NCBI GenBank assembly: GCA_000384615.1
Contig: ARQU01000010.1
Span: forward strand, 1-64,000
Length of the DNA stretch: 64,000 nt
Source of the DNA: an alpha proteobacterium SCGC AAA536-G10
GTDB lineage: Bacteria > Pseudomonadota > Alphaproteobacteria > Puniceispirillales > Marisalimonadaceae
Reading direction: 5' to 3'
Shown here: positions 38,772-48,952 of the stretch, piece by piece
How positions within the stretch are numbered: position 1 is the stretch's first letter
Layout: every line of letters starts with the position of its first letter
Notes under the pieces: generated by a model
Seen by the model: the letters and a program-made list of their open reading frames with translations, nothing else
Databases searched by the model: none
Told to the model about the DNA's origin: nothing
Program-made: the position numbers and the translations under genes

Positions 38772-40175
38772 ATAATCACCTAATTTTCTAACTTTCTTGA
38801 TTTTTTGTTCTAAAAACTTCCAATTATTATTTCGATCTATTTGTTTCCATATTTCTTCAACTTCCTCAATCAGCATATTTTGTCTATTCGTTTCTAGCAT
38901 TCTTCTTTTTTTTGATATCCCTTTTAATGAGTGGCAATTTTTAAGAATATCTGCCGTTTTTGAAAATCCTTCAACTTTATATTTCTTTCCATAATTAGTC
39001 TTCATAAGGTCTATTACAGAATCACTTCCACCATAAAAATCATAAAAAAAGGACGCATAATCTATTTTGTATTTTTCACTTTCATTTAACAAAATATTCA
39101 TTATTTCATTAAGATTTTTAGTATCAATATCTTGTATTCCTATTCTCCAACAAAAATGATCTTTTAGAGACAGATGAAAATTTATGGAAAATTCATTCAA
39201 TATCTCAACGATTCTTTTTTCTTTAATTAATTTATTAAGACTTTTGCCCAACTGGGATAAAGCCCACAAAGCTGCTTGTGGCTGTCTGCCAAATGAGTAT
39301 CTACCATTATAATCAAAATAAGCTGCTGTAAAATTATGATTTGCATATTGTATGAATCTCCATGGGCCAAAATCAAAGACTTCACCAGTTACATTAAAAT
39401 TATCTGTGTTTAGAACGCCGTGAACAAAGCCTGAAACAATAATTTTACCCATAGATATTGCAACTTTTTTTACACATTCTAAAAATATAGTTTCTATAAA
39501 CTCCTCACGGTTACTATTCTTATTAATATGAGTGAAATAGTTATCTCCCAAATAATCTAAAAGTATTTCGAGATTATCGTATTGATTTAAATAAGCTAAT
39601 CTTTGAAAAGTACCAATTCTTATATGACCATTGCTTCTTCTTACTAAAACCGCAGACCTAGTTGGAGACGGCTCGTCATTTCTTTGAAGTTTCTCATTTG
39701 TTTCAATTATAGATAAAGTTTGGCTAGTTGCTACACCTAAGGCAGATAAAAACTCTGTAGCTAATAATTCACGAATTGCCCCTTTCAATGTTAATCTTCC
39801 ATCCCCACCTCTACTATATTTTGTTTTTCCAGATCCTTTTGTTCCTAGATCCCATAAGTTTTTATTCTTATCTAAAAATTGTGCTAATAGAAAACCTCTT
39901 CCATCACCTAATTCAGAATTGTAATGTCCAAATTGATGACCATGATATTTTAAAACCAAGGGATCATGATTAACTCCAGGAAATTTAGAAAATTTCCCTA
40001 AATAATCTATCCATTCATCATCTGACAGGTCATCAAAACCTATTGGTTTAGCAGCCCTGTTATTTCTAAACCTTAAAATATGATTTGGGAATAGAGCTGG
40101 TTTAGCAATATCATAAAATGCATTACCTAAACTAAAATGATTATTCATAACTTTAGAATTATTTTTCATAAACAC
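38742..40175 (-). CDS. selO: Protein adenylyltransferase SelO (YdiU family)
   Basis: SelO pseudokinase, a protein AMPylase linked to redox homeostasis. The 477-residue protein has KYHGHQFGHYNSELGDGRG, the nucleotide-binding LGTKGSGKTKYSRGGDGRLT, the segment KGAIRELLATEFLSALGVAT, and catalytic-loop features GVLNTDNFNVTGEVFDFGPW. Length matches E. coli YdiU. It ends without the C-terminal redox-active Cys or Sec of eukaryotic relatives, which bacterial ones may also lack. It lies 12 bp downstream of msrP on the same strand; both are linked to oxidative stress, a suggestive pairing. Confidence 0.93.
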   Translation of the reverse strand: MFMKNNSKVMNNHFSLGNAFYDIAKPALFPNHILRFRNNRAAKPIGFDDLSDDEWIDYLGKFSKFPGVNHDPLVLKYHGHQFGHYNSELGDGRGFLLAQFLDKNKNLWDLGTKGSGKTKYSRGGDGRLTLKGAIRELLATEFLSALGVATSQTLSIIETNEKLQRNDEPSPTRSAVLVRRSNGHIRIGTFQRLAYLNQYDNLEILLDYLGDNYFTHINKNSNREEFIETIFLECVKKVAISMGKIIVSGFVHGVLNTDNFNVTGEVFDFGPWRFIQYANHNFTAAYFDYNGRYSFGRQPQAALWALSQLGKSLNKLIKEKRIVEILNEFSINFHLSLKDHFCWRIGIQDIDTKNLNEIMNILLNESEKYKIDYASFFYDFYGGSDSVIDLMKTNYGKKYKVEGFSKTADILKNCHSLKGISKKRRMLETNRQNMLIEEVEEIWKQIDRNNNWKFLEQKIKKVRKLGDYLESKKLINF

Positions 40176-40187
40176 ATTTACATTCGT

Positions 40188-41147
40188 TTATCTAAAAAGA
40201 TTATTCTGCAAACTTTTCTCTAATTTATTATAAATGGAAGCAACTTGATCACCATATCCATTATAAATAACCGTGGGTATCCTTCCATCAACTCCTAGTT
40301 GTTGCTCAGACTTTTGTGACCATCTAGGATGTGGTATATTTGGATTAACATTAGCCCAAAATCCATATTCTTTAGGCGCGAGTTTTTCCCACAAGCCTAT
40401 GGGTCTTTTATTTACAAAACTAATTTTTACAATTGATTTTATAGATTTAAAACCATATTTCCATGGAAGAATTACGCGTAATGGAGCACCATTCTGATTA
40501 GGTAATTCTTTGCCGTAAATACCCGTGGCAATAAAACTTAAATCATTTTTTGCTTCTTCAATAGTTATACCTTCTTGATAAGGCCACGGATACCACTTTT
40601 GTTTTTGTCCTGGGGCAATATCTGGGTTAAAAAAAGTTTCAAACTTAACAAATTTAGCATCAGTTTTTGGTTCAACAATTGATAAGATTTTATTAACCGG
40701 AAAACCAGCCCAAGGCACAGTCATTGACCATGCTTCCACACATCTAAATCTATAGACTCTTTCTTCAATTCCACCAATTTTTTTTAGTAAATCTTTAACG
40801 TCTATAGTTAATGGTTTATTTACCAATCCATCAATTGTTAATAACCAAGGATCTGTTTTAAGCTGTGCAGCTCTTCTCCAAATATTTTTGCTTGAGCCAA
40901 ACTCATAAAAGTTTGTATAGGTAGTTGCTAGGCTTTCTTTTGTAAGATCTCTGTCTACTTTGTAGAAATTATTATTTATTGGAGGATAAAATGAACTAAA
41001 TGCTTTAAAAGGAATTAATGATGCACTAGGAACAACTAGTGAGCCAACAGCTAAATTTTTTAAAATTTTTCGTCGAGAGTTAAAAACACTTTCGGTTGTA
41101 ATACAGCTTTCTTTTAAATTCCAGATCTTATTTTTTTTTAGAAACAC
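40188..41147 (-). CDS. msrP: Protein-methionine-sulfoxide reductase catalytic subunit MsrP
   Basis: Periplasmic molybdopterin enzyme that repairs methionine sulfoxide. The roughly 319-residue protein has a twin-arginine signal (SRRKILKNLAVGS), the Moco domain with the ligand Cys in YRFRCVEAWSMTVPW, HGAPL-like NQNGAPLRVILPWKYGFKSIK, and WANVNPNIPHPRW. The GTG at 41147 is preferred to the TTG at 41159: GGAG overlaps the TTG but is correctly spaced for the GTG. No msrQ heme subunit lies next to it. It precedes selO by 12 bp. Confidence 0.93.
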   Translation of the reverse strand: MFLKKNKIWNLKESCITTESVFNSRRKILKNLAVGSLVVPSASLIPFKAFSSFYPPINNNFYKVDRDLTKESLATTYTNFYEFGSSKNIWRRAAQLKTDPWLLTIDGLVNKPLTIDVKDLLKKIGGIEERVYRFRCVEAWSMTVPWAGFPVNKILSIVEPKTDAKFVKFETFFNPDIAPGQKQKWYPWPYQEGITIEEAKNDLSFIATGIYGKELPNQNGAPLRVILPWKYGFKSIKSIVKISFVNKRPIGLWEKLAPKEYGFWANVNPNIPHPRWSQKSEQQLGVDGRIPTVIYNGYGDQVASIYNKLEKSLQNNLFR

Positions 41148-41164
41148 GTACCACTCCAAAATTT

Positions 41165-42367
41165 TTAAGATAAGCTTAATACTGCTTTTTCAATCCTATT
41201 CATGGCTTGTTTTAACAAATCTAAACTTGTTGCATAAGACACTCTAAAGAAAGGCTCTAATCCAAAAGCGACTCCAGGCACAGCTGCAACTTCTGCTGTT
41301 TCTAAGAGCCATTCGACAATATCTGTATCATTCTTTAATACTGTTCCATCATTTGTTTTTTTTCCTATTAATCCAGAAACATTTGGATAAGCATAAAAGG
41401 CTCCCTTAGGTAACAAACAACTTATACCTTGAATACTATTGAGTTTACTAACAACAAAATATCTTCTTTCATCAAAAGCTTTTAAACAAGGTTTTAAAAA
41501 GTCATTACTTCCACTTATTCCAGCCAAAGCAGCATACTGAGAGATAGATGAGGCATTGGAAGTTGACTGCCCTTGAATTTTAATCATTGCTTTGATTAAT
41601 ATTTCAGGACCAACTGCATATCCAATTCGCCAACCCGTCATACAATGACTTTTTGAAACACCATTTACTGTTAACACTCTATCTTTTAAATCAGGAGCAA
41701 CTTGAGCAAATGTGAAGAATTCAAAATTATCATAAATTATATATTCATATATATCATCTGTTATAACATATAAATTTTCATGTTTTCTAACAACGTCAGC
41801 AATTTCTTCAAGCTCTTTTCTAGAATAACAAGATCCAGTTGGATTAGACGGACTATTTAATATCAACCACTTGCTTTTTTTTGTTACAACTTGTTCTAAT
41901 TCTTTAGCTGTAAGTTTAAAATTTGTGTCTTGAGAACAACGCACAATAACAGGTTTACCACCAGCCAACAAAGTCATATCAGGATATGATACCCAGTATG
42001 GAGCTGGAATTATCACTTCATCATCTTTATTTATAGAACTAATCAGTGCGTTGAATAAAATTTGTTTCCCACCAGTACCTACAATCACGTCATTTATTGA
42101 ATAACTCAAATCATTATCATTTTTAAACTTATCAATTATGGCTTGCCTAAGTTCTGGTATACCTTCTACGTTCGTATATTTTGTATATCCTTTGCGAATT
42201 GCATTTATAGCAGCTTCCTTTACATGGTCTGGTGTATCAAAATCAGGTTCACCAGCCGATAATCCAATAACTTTTTTTCCTTCTCTTTTTAATTGCGTTG
42301 CTTTGGCTGTTATGACCATTGTTGCAGAAGGTTTTATTCTATTCAAACTGTCAGAAATAAAAGTCAT
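41165..42367 (-). CDS. Aspartate/aromatic-type pyridoxal-phosphate aminotransferase (AspC-like)
   Basis: Fold-type I aminotransferase of the 1-gamma AspC/AspB group, 400 residues. Motifs: GEPDFDTPDHV, VGTGGKQILFNAL, NSPSNPTG, and the PLP lysine in NGVSKSHCMTGWRIGY (Lys239). A longer frame starts at TTG 42382, but GGAG lies within that segment and is spaced for the ATG at 42367. Likely role is aspartate/2-oxoglutarate transamination, possibly with prephenate activity; substrate preference is not visible. It is divergent from uvrB. Confidence 0.92.
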   Translation of the reverse strand: MTFISDSLNRIKPSATMVITAKATQLKREGKKVIGLSAGEPDFDTPDHVKEAAINAIRKGYTKYTNVEGIPELRQAIIDKFKNDNDLSYSINDVIVGTGGKQILFNALISSINKDDEVIIPAPYWVSYPDMTLLAGGKPVIVRCSQDTNFKLTAKELEQVVTKKSKWLILNSPSNPTGSCYSRKELEEIADVVRKHENLYVITDDIYEYIIYDNFEFFTFAQVAPDLKDRVLTVNGVSKSHCMTGWRIGYAVGPEILIKAMIKIQGQSTSNASSISQYAALAGISGSNDFLKPCLKAFDERRYFVVSKLNSIQGISCLLPKGAFYAYPNVSGLIGKKTNDGTVLKNDTDIVEWLLETAEVAAVPGVAFGLEPFFRVSYATSLDLLKQAMNRIEKAVLSLS

Positions 42368-42506
42368 ATTTAAACTCCACAAAAAGAAATTTATTCATTA
42401 ATAAGATCTACTACAAAATATAGTTGTTAAAAATCTTTTTTATTAATTAATAGGTAATTTTTTGATATAAAGCATTTAATGTCAGATTAATTACATATTT
42501 AATAAA

Positions 42507-44570
42507 ATGAACAACATTGAAAAATTAAATTATAATATTTCAAATTCTTTGAAATCTAATTTTAATTTAAAATCTGAATTTATTCCTACTGGAGACCAGC
42601 CACAAGCTATAGACGAGTTGATTTCTGGTGTTAATAATAATGAAAAAGATCAAGTTTTACTTGGTGTTACAGGTTCAGGTAAAACTTTTACTATGGCCCA
42701 TGTCATTAATTCACTAAATAGACCAGCGTTAGTAATGGCTCCCAATAAAACTCTTGCAGCGCAACTGTATGGAGAAATGAAAGATTTTTTCCCTGAAAAT
42801 GCTGTTGAGTATTTTGTGTCATACTATGACTATTATCAACCAGAGGCATATGTCCCTCGTTCAGACACATATATAGAAAAAGAATCAAGTATTAATGATC
42901 AAATTGACAGAATGCGCCATTCTGCAACAAGAGCTCTACTTGAAAGAAAAGATGTTATTATTGTTGCATCGGTATCCTGTATTTATGGTATTGGATCAGT
43001 AGAAACATATTCAAAAATGACGATGACTTTAAAAGAAGGACAAGATTTTCCACGACAAAATTTATTAAGACAATTTACTGAACTACAATACACTAGAAAC
43101 GACATGTCCTTTGTGAGAGGTACATTTAGAGTAAGAGGAGATATAATAGAGATATTTCCAGCGCACTTAGAAACTGTTGCTTGGAGAATCACTTTATTCG
43201 GTGATGAAATTGAAAATTTATTTGAGGTAGATGCTTTAACAGGGCAGAAACTTTCAAAATTAAGTTCGATAAAAATTTATGCTAACTCTCATTATGTCAC
43301 ACCAAGACCAACTTTAAATGAAGCTATAAAGTCTATAAAAGAGGAGTTAAAACATCATTTAGATTTCTTGTACAAAAGTAATAAATTAGTTGAAGCACAA
43401 AGACTTGAGCAACGAACTAATTTTGATCTAGAAATGATGCTTGCTGCTGGGACATGTCCAGGAATAGAAAACTACAGCAGATACCTGTCAGGTAGAAATC
43501 CTGGTGAACCTCCACCTACTCTTTTTGAATATTTACCTGACGATGCACTAGTGTTTACAGATGAAAGCCATATAACAGTAAGTCAAATAGGTGCAATGTA
43601 TAAAGGTGATTTTAGAAGAAAATCTACTTTATCAGAATATGGTTTTAGGTTACCTTCTTGCTTGGATAACCGACCTTTAAAATTTGAAGAATGGGAAGCT
43701 TTTAGACCTCATACTATTCATGTTTCAGCCACTCCTGGAGAGTGGGAACTTAATAAAACAAATGGTATATTTATTGAACAATCAGTTAGACCTACTGGTC
43801 TTATAGATCCTAAAATAACTATAAAACCTACTAAAACTCAAGTTGATGATTTAATTCATGAAACAAAGTTACAATCAAAAAAAGGAAATAGAGTTTTAAT
43901 TACCACACTAACAAAAAAAATGGCTGAAGCTTTGAGTGAGTATATGTTTGAAGCTGGTTTAAAAGTAAGGTACATTCACTCAGACGTAGATACACTAGAA
44001 CGTATTGAAATAATAAGAGATTTGAGATTAGGAATTTTTGATGCGCTAATAGGAATTAATCTTTTAAGAGAAGGTTTAGATATTCCAGAGTGCGCACTAG
44101 TTGCTATATTAGATGCTGATAAAGAGGGATATCTTAGATCAAAAACATCACTTATTCAAACCATAGGACGTGCAGCAAGACATGTTGAAGGTAATGTCAT
44201 ATTATATGCCGATACAATAACTGGATCAATGCAGTACGCGATCGATGAGACAAACAGAAGAAGAAAAAAACAAATTGATTATAACATAAAGAATAAAATA
44301 ACTCCAAAAACAGTTATTAGTAAAATTTCTAATATATTAGAAAATCTTAGTGACGAAAGTGAAGAGAATAAAAGTTCTAAACATGTTGGAAAAAGTATAA
44401 AGCAATCCATTCAAGAGCTTCAATCAGAGATGGAAAAAGCAGCAAGCAACCTTGAATTTGAAGAGGCTGCAAAAATTAGAGATAAAATAAAAATCTTGGA
44501 ACAAAAAGAATTAGGATTGATGGTTGCTCCTAAAGAAAATTTTAAAAGTAAATATAGTAAAAAGAAGTAA
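42507..44570 (+). CDS. uvrB: Excinuclease ABC subunit B (UvrB)
   Basis: Damage-verification helicase of nucleotide excision repair. The 687-residue protein has Walker [11 protein letters not shown] (51-60), the beta-hairpin region with [29 protein letters not shown], the Arg-finger region [10 protein letters not shown], a helicase C-terminal domain with [28 protein letters not shown], and a C-terminal UVR helix (about 640-670). uvrC follows 44 bp later, a compact arrangement that would coordinate repair. Confidence 0.97.
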   Translation: MNNIEKLNYNISNSLKSNFNLKSEFIPTGDQPQAIDELISGVNNNEKDQVLLGVTGSGKTFTMAHVINSLNRPALVMAPNKTLAAQLYGEMKDFFPENAVEYFVSYYDYYQPEAYVPRSDTYIEKESSINDQIDRMRHSATRALLERKDVIIVASVSCIYGIGSVETYSKMTMTLKEGQDFPRQNLLRQFTELQYTRNDMSFVRGTFRVRGDIIEIFPAHLETVAWRITLFGDEIENLFEVDALTGQKLSKLSSIKIYANSHYVTPRPTLNEAIKSIKEELKHHLDFLYKSNKLVEAQRLEQRTNFDLEMMLAAGTCPGIENYSRYLSGRNPGEPPPTLFEYLPDDALVFTDESHITVSQIGAMYKGDFRRKSTLSEYGFRLPSCLDNRPLKFEEWEAFRPHTIHVSATPGEWELNKTNGIFIEQSVRPTGLIDPKITIKPTKTQVDDLIHETKLQSKKGNRVLITTLTKKMAEALSEYMFEAGLKVRYIHSDVDTLERIEIIRDLRLGIFDALIGINLLREGLDIPECALVAILDADKEGYLRSKTSLIQTIGRAARHVEGNVILYADTITGSMQYAIDETNRRRKKQIDYNIKNKITPKTVISKISNILENLSDESEENKSSKHVGKSIKQSIQELQSEMEKAASNLEFEEAAKIRDKIKILEQKELGLMVAPKENFKSKYSKKK

Positions 44571-44614
44571 ACACACTATTTATTAAAATTAATTTAAGGT
44601 GCAAAATATACCAG

Positions 44615-46492
44615 ATGAAAAAAAAGACCAAACCTTCTCTTAGAAATGGGATTGAAGTTATAAAAAATGAATTAATAACAATTCCTGATAAATCTGGAAT
44701 TTATCAGATGTTGGGAGAAAACGAAGAGTATTTATATATTGGCAAAGCAAAAAATCTGAAAAATAGAGTTAGTTTTTACACTCAGCCAAAAAGACTTAAC
44801 TCAAGACTAACGTACATGGTCTCAAGTACAGTTAAAATGGAGATCATTATTACGTCGTCTGAAGTTGAAGCTCTATTATTAGAGTCGAATTTAATTAAAA
44901 AATTTGAACCAATTTACAATATATTACTTAAGGACGACAAAAGTTTTAGTTCTATATTATTTAATTTGTCACATCCATTTCCTCAAATATCTTCTCATCG
45001 AGGATCAAGAACTATTAGAGGAGAATACTTTGGACCATTTGTATCTAAAAAAACGATTTACAAAACAATTGAGACATTGCAAAAGGCATTTTTACTTAGA
45101 ACTTGCAATGATAATATATTCAAATCAAGAACTAGACCCTGTCTACAATATCAAATAAAAAGATGTAGTGCTCCTTGTGTCAATTTTATATCTGAAAAAA
45201 ATTACAAAAAAACTGTAGTTGACGCCAAAAACTTTCTAAATGGGAGATCAAAAAAAATAAAACAAAGTTTAATAGACAAAATGTATAATGCGTCTAATAA
45301 ACAAAACTTTGAAGCTGCGGCAATTTTTAGAAATAGAGTTAAAGCTCTAACAGAAGTAAATGCAAGTCAAAACATTAATATACCAAACGTTAAAAATATT
45401 GATTTTTTAGTAATAAAAAAAATTGATAATAAAGTCGTAATTCAAATGACTATTATTAGGAACGGTTGTAACTACGGATCAAAATCTTATTTTCCTAATC
45501 CTGGAAGAATTGGAATTGATGTTAATGAAAATGAAATCATGCAAGCATTTATATGCCAATTCTACGAAAAAAATATTCCAGCAGAGAGTATACTTGTTAA
45601 TGAATATCCTAAAGATAAATACCTCATTGAAGAATTTCTGAGAACAAAACATGCATTTAAAGTTGAAATTGATTCTCCTCAAAGAGGTAAAAAATTAGAA
45701 CTTATTAATTCTACATTAAAAAATGCTGAAGAAAACCTTAACAGAAAAATCTATGAGAAATCATCAAATCAAAAAAATTTATTAAAACTTCAAGATGTTT
45801 TCCATTTTAGAAAGAAAATAAAAAAATTAGAAGTGTATGACAACTCTCACAATCAAGGCAAATCACCTGTAGGTGCAATGATAGCTTTTAATGAGGATGG
45901 TTTTTTGAAATCGCTATATAGAAAGTATAATATAAATTCAGAGTACAAAAACAAAAATTCATTAAAAAACTCTGAAACTCTTAATAATAATGATTATTTA
46001 ATGATGAAAGAGGTCATTGAAAGAAGATTTACTGGCAAATCTTCTTCAAATTATCCTGATTTATTAATAATTGACGGAGGAAAAGGTCATTTGAATATTG
46101 TTTTATCCGTCCTTAAAAAATTAAAAGTTGACAATATTGAAGTATTAGCAGTTTCTAAGGGTATAAAAAGAAATGCAGGAAGAGAAAACTTTTATACCAA
46201 GTATAACGATAAAATTATATTTGAAAAAGATGACACAATTTTATTTTTTCTTCAAAAACTTAGAGATGAAGTTCACAGATACGCCATTACTGGCCATAGA
46301 CTTAAAAGTAAAAAAAGATTGTTTCAAAACCCCTTAGATGAAATAGATGGTATAGGTGCTAAAAGAAAGAAATCATTGCTTGATGAATTCGGTTCAGCAA
46401 AAGCTGTTGGAACAGCTAGTGTAAAGGATTTATTAAAAGTTGAAGGAATTAACAAGTCAACAGCACAGAAAGTATTTAACTTTTTTAATTAA
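44615..46492 (+). CDS. uvrC: Excinuclease ABC subunit C (UvrC)
   Basis: Makes the two incisions around a UvrB-bound lesion. The 625-residue protein has the N-terminal GIY-YIG nuclease domain (about 28-105, GIYQML...EYLYIGKAKNLKNRV), Cys-rich RCSAPCVNFI, the UVR motif (about 205-240), the C-terminal RNase H-like domain with EVYDNSHNQGKSPVGAM and LIIDGGKGHLN, and two terminal helix-hairpin-helix motifs (DEIDGIGAKRKKSLL and VEGINKSTAQKV). It follows uvrB by 44 bp. The Lys/Asn richness matches the local base composition. Confidence 0.97.
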   Translation: MKKKTKPSLRNGIEVIKNELITIPDKSGIYQMLGENEEYLYIGKAKNLKNRVSFYTQPKRLNSRLTYMVSSTVKMEIIITSSEVEALLLESNLIKKFEPIYNILLKDDKSFSSILFNLSHPFPQISSHRGSRTIRGEYFGPFVSKKTIYKTIETLQKAFLLRTCNDNIFKSRTRPCLQYQIKRCSAPCVNFISEKNYKKTVVDAKNFLNGRSKKIKQSLIDKMYNASNKQNFEAAAIFRNRVKALTEVNASQNINIPNVKNIDFLVIKKIDNKVVIQMTIIRNGCNYGSKSYFPNPGRIGIDVNENEIMQAFICQFYEKNIPAESILVNEYPKDKYLIEEFLRTKHAFKVEIDSPQRGKKLELINSTLKNAEENLNRKIYEKSSNQKNLLKLQDVFHFRKKIKKLEVYDNSHNQGKSPVGAMIAFNEDGFLKSLYRKYNINSEYKNKNSLKNSETLNNNDYLMMKEVIERRFTGKSSSNYPDLLIIDGGKGHLNIVLSVLKKLKVDNIEVLAVSKGIKRNAGRENFYTKYNDKIIFEKDDTILFFLQKLRDEVHRYAITGHRLKSKKRLFQNPLDEIDGIGAKRKKSLLDEFGSAKAVGTASVKDLLKVEGINKSTAQKVFNFFN

Positions 46493-46563
46493 TAATAATT
46501 GCTTAACTATAATAGATTTTACCTTTAATGTAGTAGCAAAATAGATATTAACTAAGGCTATTA

Positions 46564-47166
46564 ATGCTAAAAGAACGTTTAATTAAAAGCACAATACCTA
46601 ATTGTTTAACATTGTTTAGATGTTTAACAGCATTAGTACTTCCTTTAATTGTTATCTATGGAGGTGAAATAGGTGCAATAGTTGCAACTCCTTTGTTAAT
46701 TTTAGCTGGAATGACTGACTATTTCGATGGTTTTTATGCTAGAAAATATAAAGTTATTTCCAATTTTGGAAAAATTCTAGATCCAATTGCTGATAAACTT
46801 TTGGTAATTGGATTAATTTTTGCTTTAGGTTCAGAGCACATGTTTGAATATAATTACGCTTTTATACCTGCACTTATAATCGTTTTGAGAGAAATTTTAA
46901 TTAGTGGTATAAGAGAAAGTATTGCTGGTTATGATACAGCCTTAGAAGTAACCTTTCTTTCAAAATGGAAGACTACAATACAACTAATTGCCTGTGGCAG
47001 TTTTTTAGTTTGGCGAACAAATACTTTTTCCTATAATGTAGAAGCATTAGGCATCATTTCATATACTTTACTATGGGTTGCAGCCATAATTACTTTGATA
47101 ACTGGAATTCAATATATTATGAAATTAGTTTTATTTTTTAAAAATAATAAAAATGAGAGTGAATAA
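46564..47166 (+). CDS. pgsA: CDP-diacylglycerol-glycerol-3-phosphate 3-phosphatidyltransferase
   Basis: Membrane enzyme that makes phosphatidylglycerophosphate. The 200-residue sequence has the CDP-alcohol phosphatidyltransferase motif DYFDGFYARKY...GKILDPIADK (D..DG..AR........G...D...D) and about four to five membrane helices. It shares one base with moaD. The upstream gap contains TATAAT at 46508-46513 but no good -35 element, so a promoter is uncertain. The order uvrC-pgsA-moaD-moaE is common in this class. Confidence 0.95.
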   Translation: MLKERLIKSTIPNCLTLFRCLTALVLPLIVIYGGEIGAIVATPLLILAGMTDYFDGFYARKYKVISNFGKILDPIADKLLVIGLIFALGSEHMFEYNYAFIPALIIVLREILISGIRESIAGYDTALEVTFLSKWKTTIQLIACGSFLVWRTNTFSYNVEALGIISYTLLWVAAIITLITGIQYIMKLVLFFKNNKNESE

Positions 47167-47417
47167 TGGTTATAAAATATTTTTCTTGGATTAAAGAACA
47201 TATTGGTAAGTCAGAAGAACTTATTGAACTACCTGATAATGTGAAAAACGTAAGTGAGCTTATTAATTACTTAAATAATTTAAACGATGATTACAAAAAA
47301 GTTTTTGTAAAAAAAGATTTAATTAAAATTGCTGTAAACAGAACATATTGCTCTGTTGAAACAAAAATAAGTAATAATGATGAAATAGCTTTTTTCCCCC
47401 CTGTGACAGGAGGGTAA
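47166..47417 (+). CDS. moaD: Molybdopterin synthase small subunit MoaD
   Basis: Ubiquitin-like sulfur carrier of molybdopterin synthase. The 83-residue protein ends with the required C-terminal Gly-Gly (FFPPVTGG), which is thiocarboxylated. The beta-grasp start KYFSWIKEHIG is typical. It overlaps pgsA by one base and abuts moaE directly, so the two subunits are made from one transcript. Molybdenum cofactor is consistent with MsrP elsewhere in the window. Confidence 0.95.
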   Translation: MVIKYFSWIKEHIGKSEELIELPDNVKNVSELINYLNNLNDDYKKVFVKKDLIKIAVNRTYCSVETKISNNDEIAFFPPVTGG

Positions 47418-47894
47418 ATGGATAAAAAAACAACAATACCATTTAAAATCAAAATACAGAATGAAGATTTTGATGTTTCAGAAGAGACTAAAATTTTACG
47501 AGAAAATCTAACAGGTGCAATTGTAAATTTTGTTGGCGTTGTGAGAGGTTTTGATGAAAGAAATAATAGTTTAATAGATTCAATGACACTTGAGCATTAT
47601 CCTGGAATGACTGAATTAGAAATTGAAAAAATTGTTAAACAAAGTTGTGAAAGATGGAATATTACTGGAGTAACTGTAATACATAGAGTTGGGAAATTAT
47701 TACCCTCAGATCAAATTGTTTTTGTTGGTGTGTCTGCAAAACATAGACAAAATGCTTTCGATAGTTGTAATTTCATAATGGATTGGCTAAAAACAAAAGC
47801 TCCTTTTTGGAAGGTTGAAGAAAATAACAATCAAAAAAAATGGGTTGATTATAATTTGTCTGACGACGAAGCAACAAAAAAATGGGTTGTTTAA
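47418..47894 (+). CDS. moaE: Molybdopterin synthase catalytic subunit MoaE
   Basis: Large subunit of molybdopterin synthase, 158 residues. Motifs include GAIVNFVGVVRGFDERN, LEHYPGMTELEIEKI, RVGKLLPSDQIVFVGVSAKHRQNAF with the basic active-site residues, and the catalytic-lysine segment TKAPFWKVEE. It directly follows moaD without a gap and ends seven bases from the convergent ilvE. Confidence 0.96.
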   Translation: MDKKTTIPFKIKIQNEDFDVSEETKILRENLTGAIVNFVGVVRGFDERNNSLIDSMTLEHYPGMTELEIEKIVKQSCERWNITGVTVIHRVGKLLPSDQIVFVGVSAKHRQNAFDSCNFIMDWLKTKAPFWKVEENNNQKKWVDYNLSDDEATKKWVV

Positions 47895-47901
47895 AATTTT
47901 T

Positions 47902-48780
47902 CTAACCACCATTAACTAAATTTGAATATGCTTTTGTTAATTTTAAACAAAATTCAGCTGGTTTAAACTTGTAATCTCCAATTGATCGAACTGGAGTAAC
48001 TTCTGCCGCTGTACCTGTCAAAAAACATTCTTGAGCCTCAGCCATTTCTTCCGGCATAATTTTTCGTTCAATAATCTCAATACCATTTTCTTCCGCAAGT
48101 TTTATAACTGTTCTTCTTGTAATTCCATCTAGAAAGCAATCAGCTAACGGCGTATGAAGTTTTCCATCTGGCATTCTAAAAAATACATTAGCGCCTGTTG
48201 CCTCAGCAACTTGGCCCCTATAATCTAACATTAGTGCGTCACTGTAACCTTTTGCTTCTGCTTCATGTTTAGATAGTGTACAAATCATGTATAAACCTGC
48301 AGCTTTAGCATGAACGGGTCCACATTCAGGACTTGGGCGTCTCCACTTAGCAATATCAAGTTTGATCCCTTGCATTTTTTGATCTGGATCGAAATAACTT
48401 GGCCATTCCCAAACAGCAATAGCTACATTTATTTTGGTTGACTGTGCAGAAACAGCCATCATTTCACTACCTCTCCAAACTACTGGTCTAACATAAGCAT
48501 CTGACAATGAATTTTTCTCAAGCAAAAGATCTTTTGCTCTTTCTATTTCATTTTTTGAATAAGGTATTTCCATGTCAAGTGAGTTGGCGGAGTTAAACAA
48601 CCGCTCAGTATGTTTCTTTGTTTCAAAAATTTTGCCTTTATATGCTCTTTCACCTTCAAAAACACAACTAGCATAATGTAAACCATGATTTAATACATGA
48701 ATGTTAGCTGTTTTCCATTCAACTAAATTTCCATTATACCATATGTAGCCATCACGATTATCAAATGAAAAGTTATCCAA
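47902..48780 (-). CDS. ilvE: Branched-chain amino acid aminotransferase
   Basis: Fold-type IV aminotransferase for valine, leucine and isoleucine. The 292-residue protein has LNHGLHYASCVFEGERAYKG, the PLP lysine in GPVHAKAAGLY (Lys159), EATGANVFF, and CFLTGTAAEVTPVRSIG. The start is TTG at 48778-48780, chosen because a strong AGGAGG lies eight bases before it and no upstream or nearby ATG fits. It converges on moaE and is divergent from the response regulator gene, sharing a 172-base intergenic region. Confidence 0.95.
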   Translation of the reverse strand: MDNFSFDNRDGYIWYNGNLVEWKTANIHVLNHGLHYASCVFEGERAYKGKIFETKKHTERLFNSANSLDMEIPYSKNEIERAKDLLLEKNSLSDAYVRPVVWRGSEMMAVSAQSTKINVAIAVWEWPSYFDPDQKMQGIKLDIAKWRRPSPECGPVHAKAAGLYMICTLSKHEAEAKGYSDALMLDYRGQVAEATGANVFFRMPDGKLHTPLADCFLDGITRRTVIKLAEENGIEIIERKIMPEEMAEAQECFLTGTAAEVTPVRSIGDYKFKPAEFCLKLTKAYSNLVNGG

Positions 48781-48891
48781 GAAAAATTCCTCCTAATTTA
48801 CACATAATTTATAATCCACATTATAATTAAATAATCAAATATTAAGAAATAAGTTTTGTAATTAATTAAGTATTTTAGTATTTTTATCTTT

Positions 48892-48920
48892 TTAAAGATT
48901 TATTACTGGGTAAATATAAT
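48892..48920 (+). promoter_or_regulatory. Candidate promoter of the OmpR/EnvZ-type operon
   Basis: A perfect TATAAT at 48915-48920 with a weak -35 like TTAAAG at 48892-48897 (17-bp spacing), about 33 bp before the response regulator start. The -35 has only three matches, and chance TATAAT boxes are frequent in DNA this AT-rich. Confidence 0.33.
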
Positions 48921-48952
48921 AAATTCAATGCGGACTGACCTGTTTTTGTAAA

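Noticed and set aside
46508-46513. Promoter of pgsA based on TATAAT
   Set aside because: No acceptable -35 hexamer lies at 16-18 bp; TATAAT by itself is expected often by chance in this DNA.
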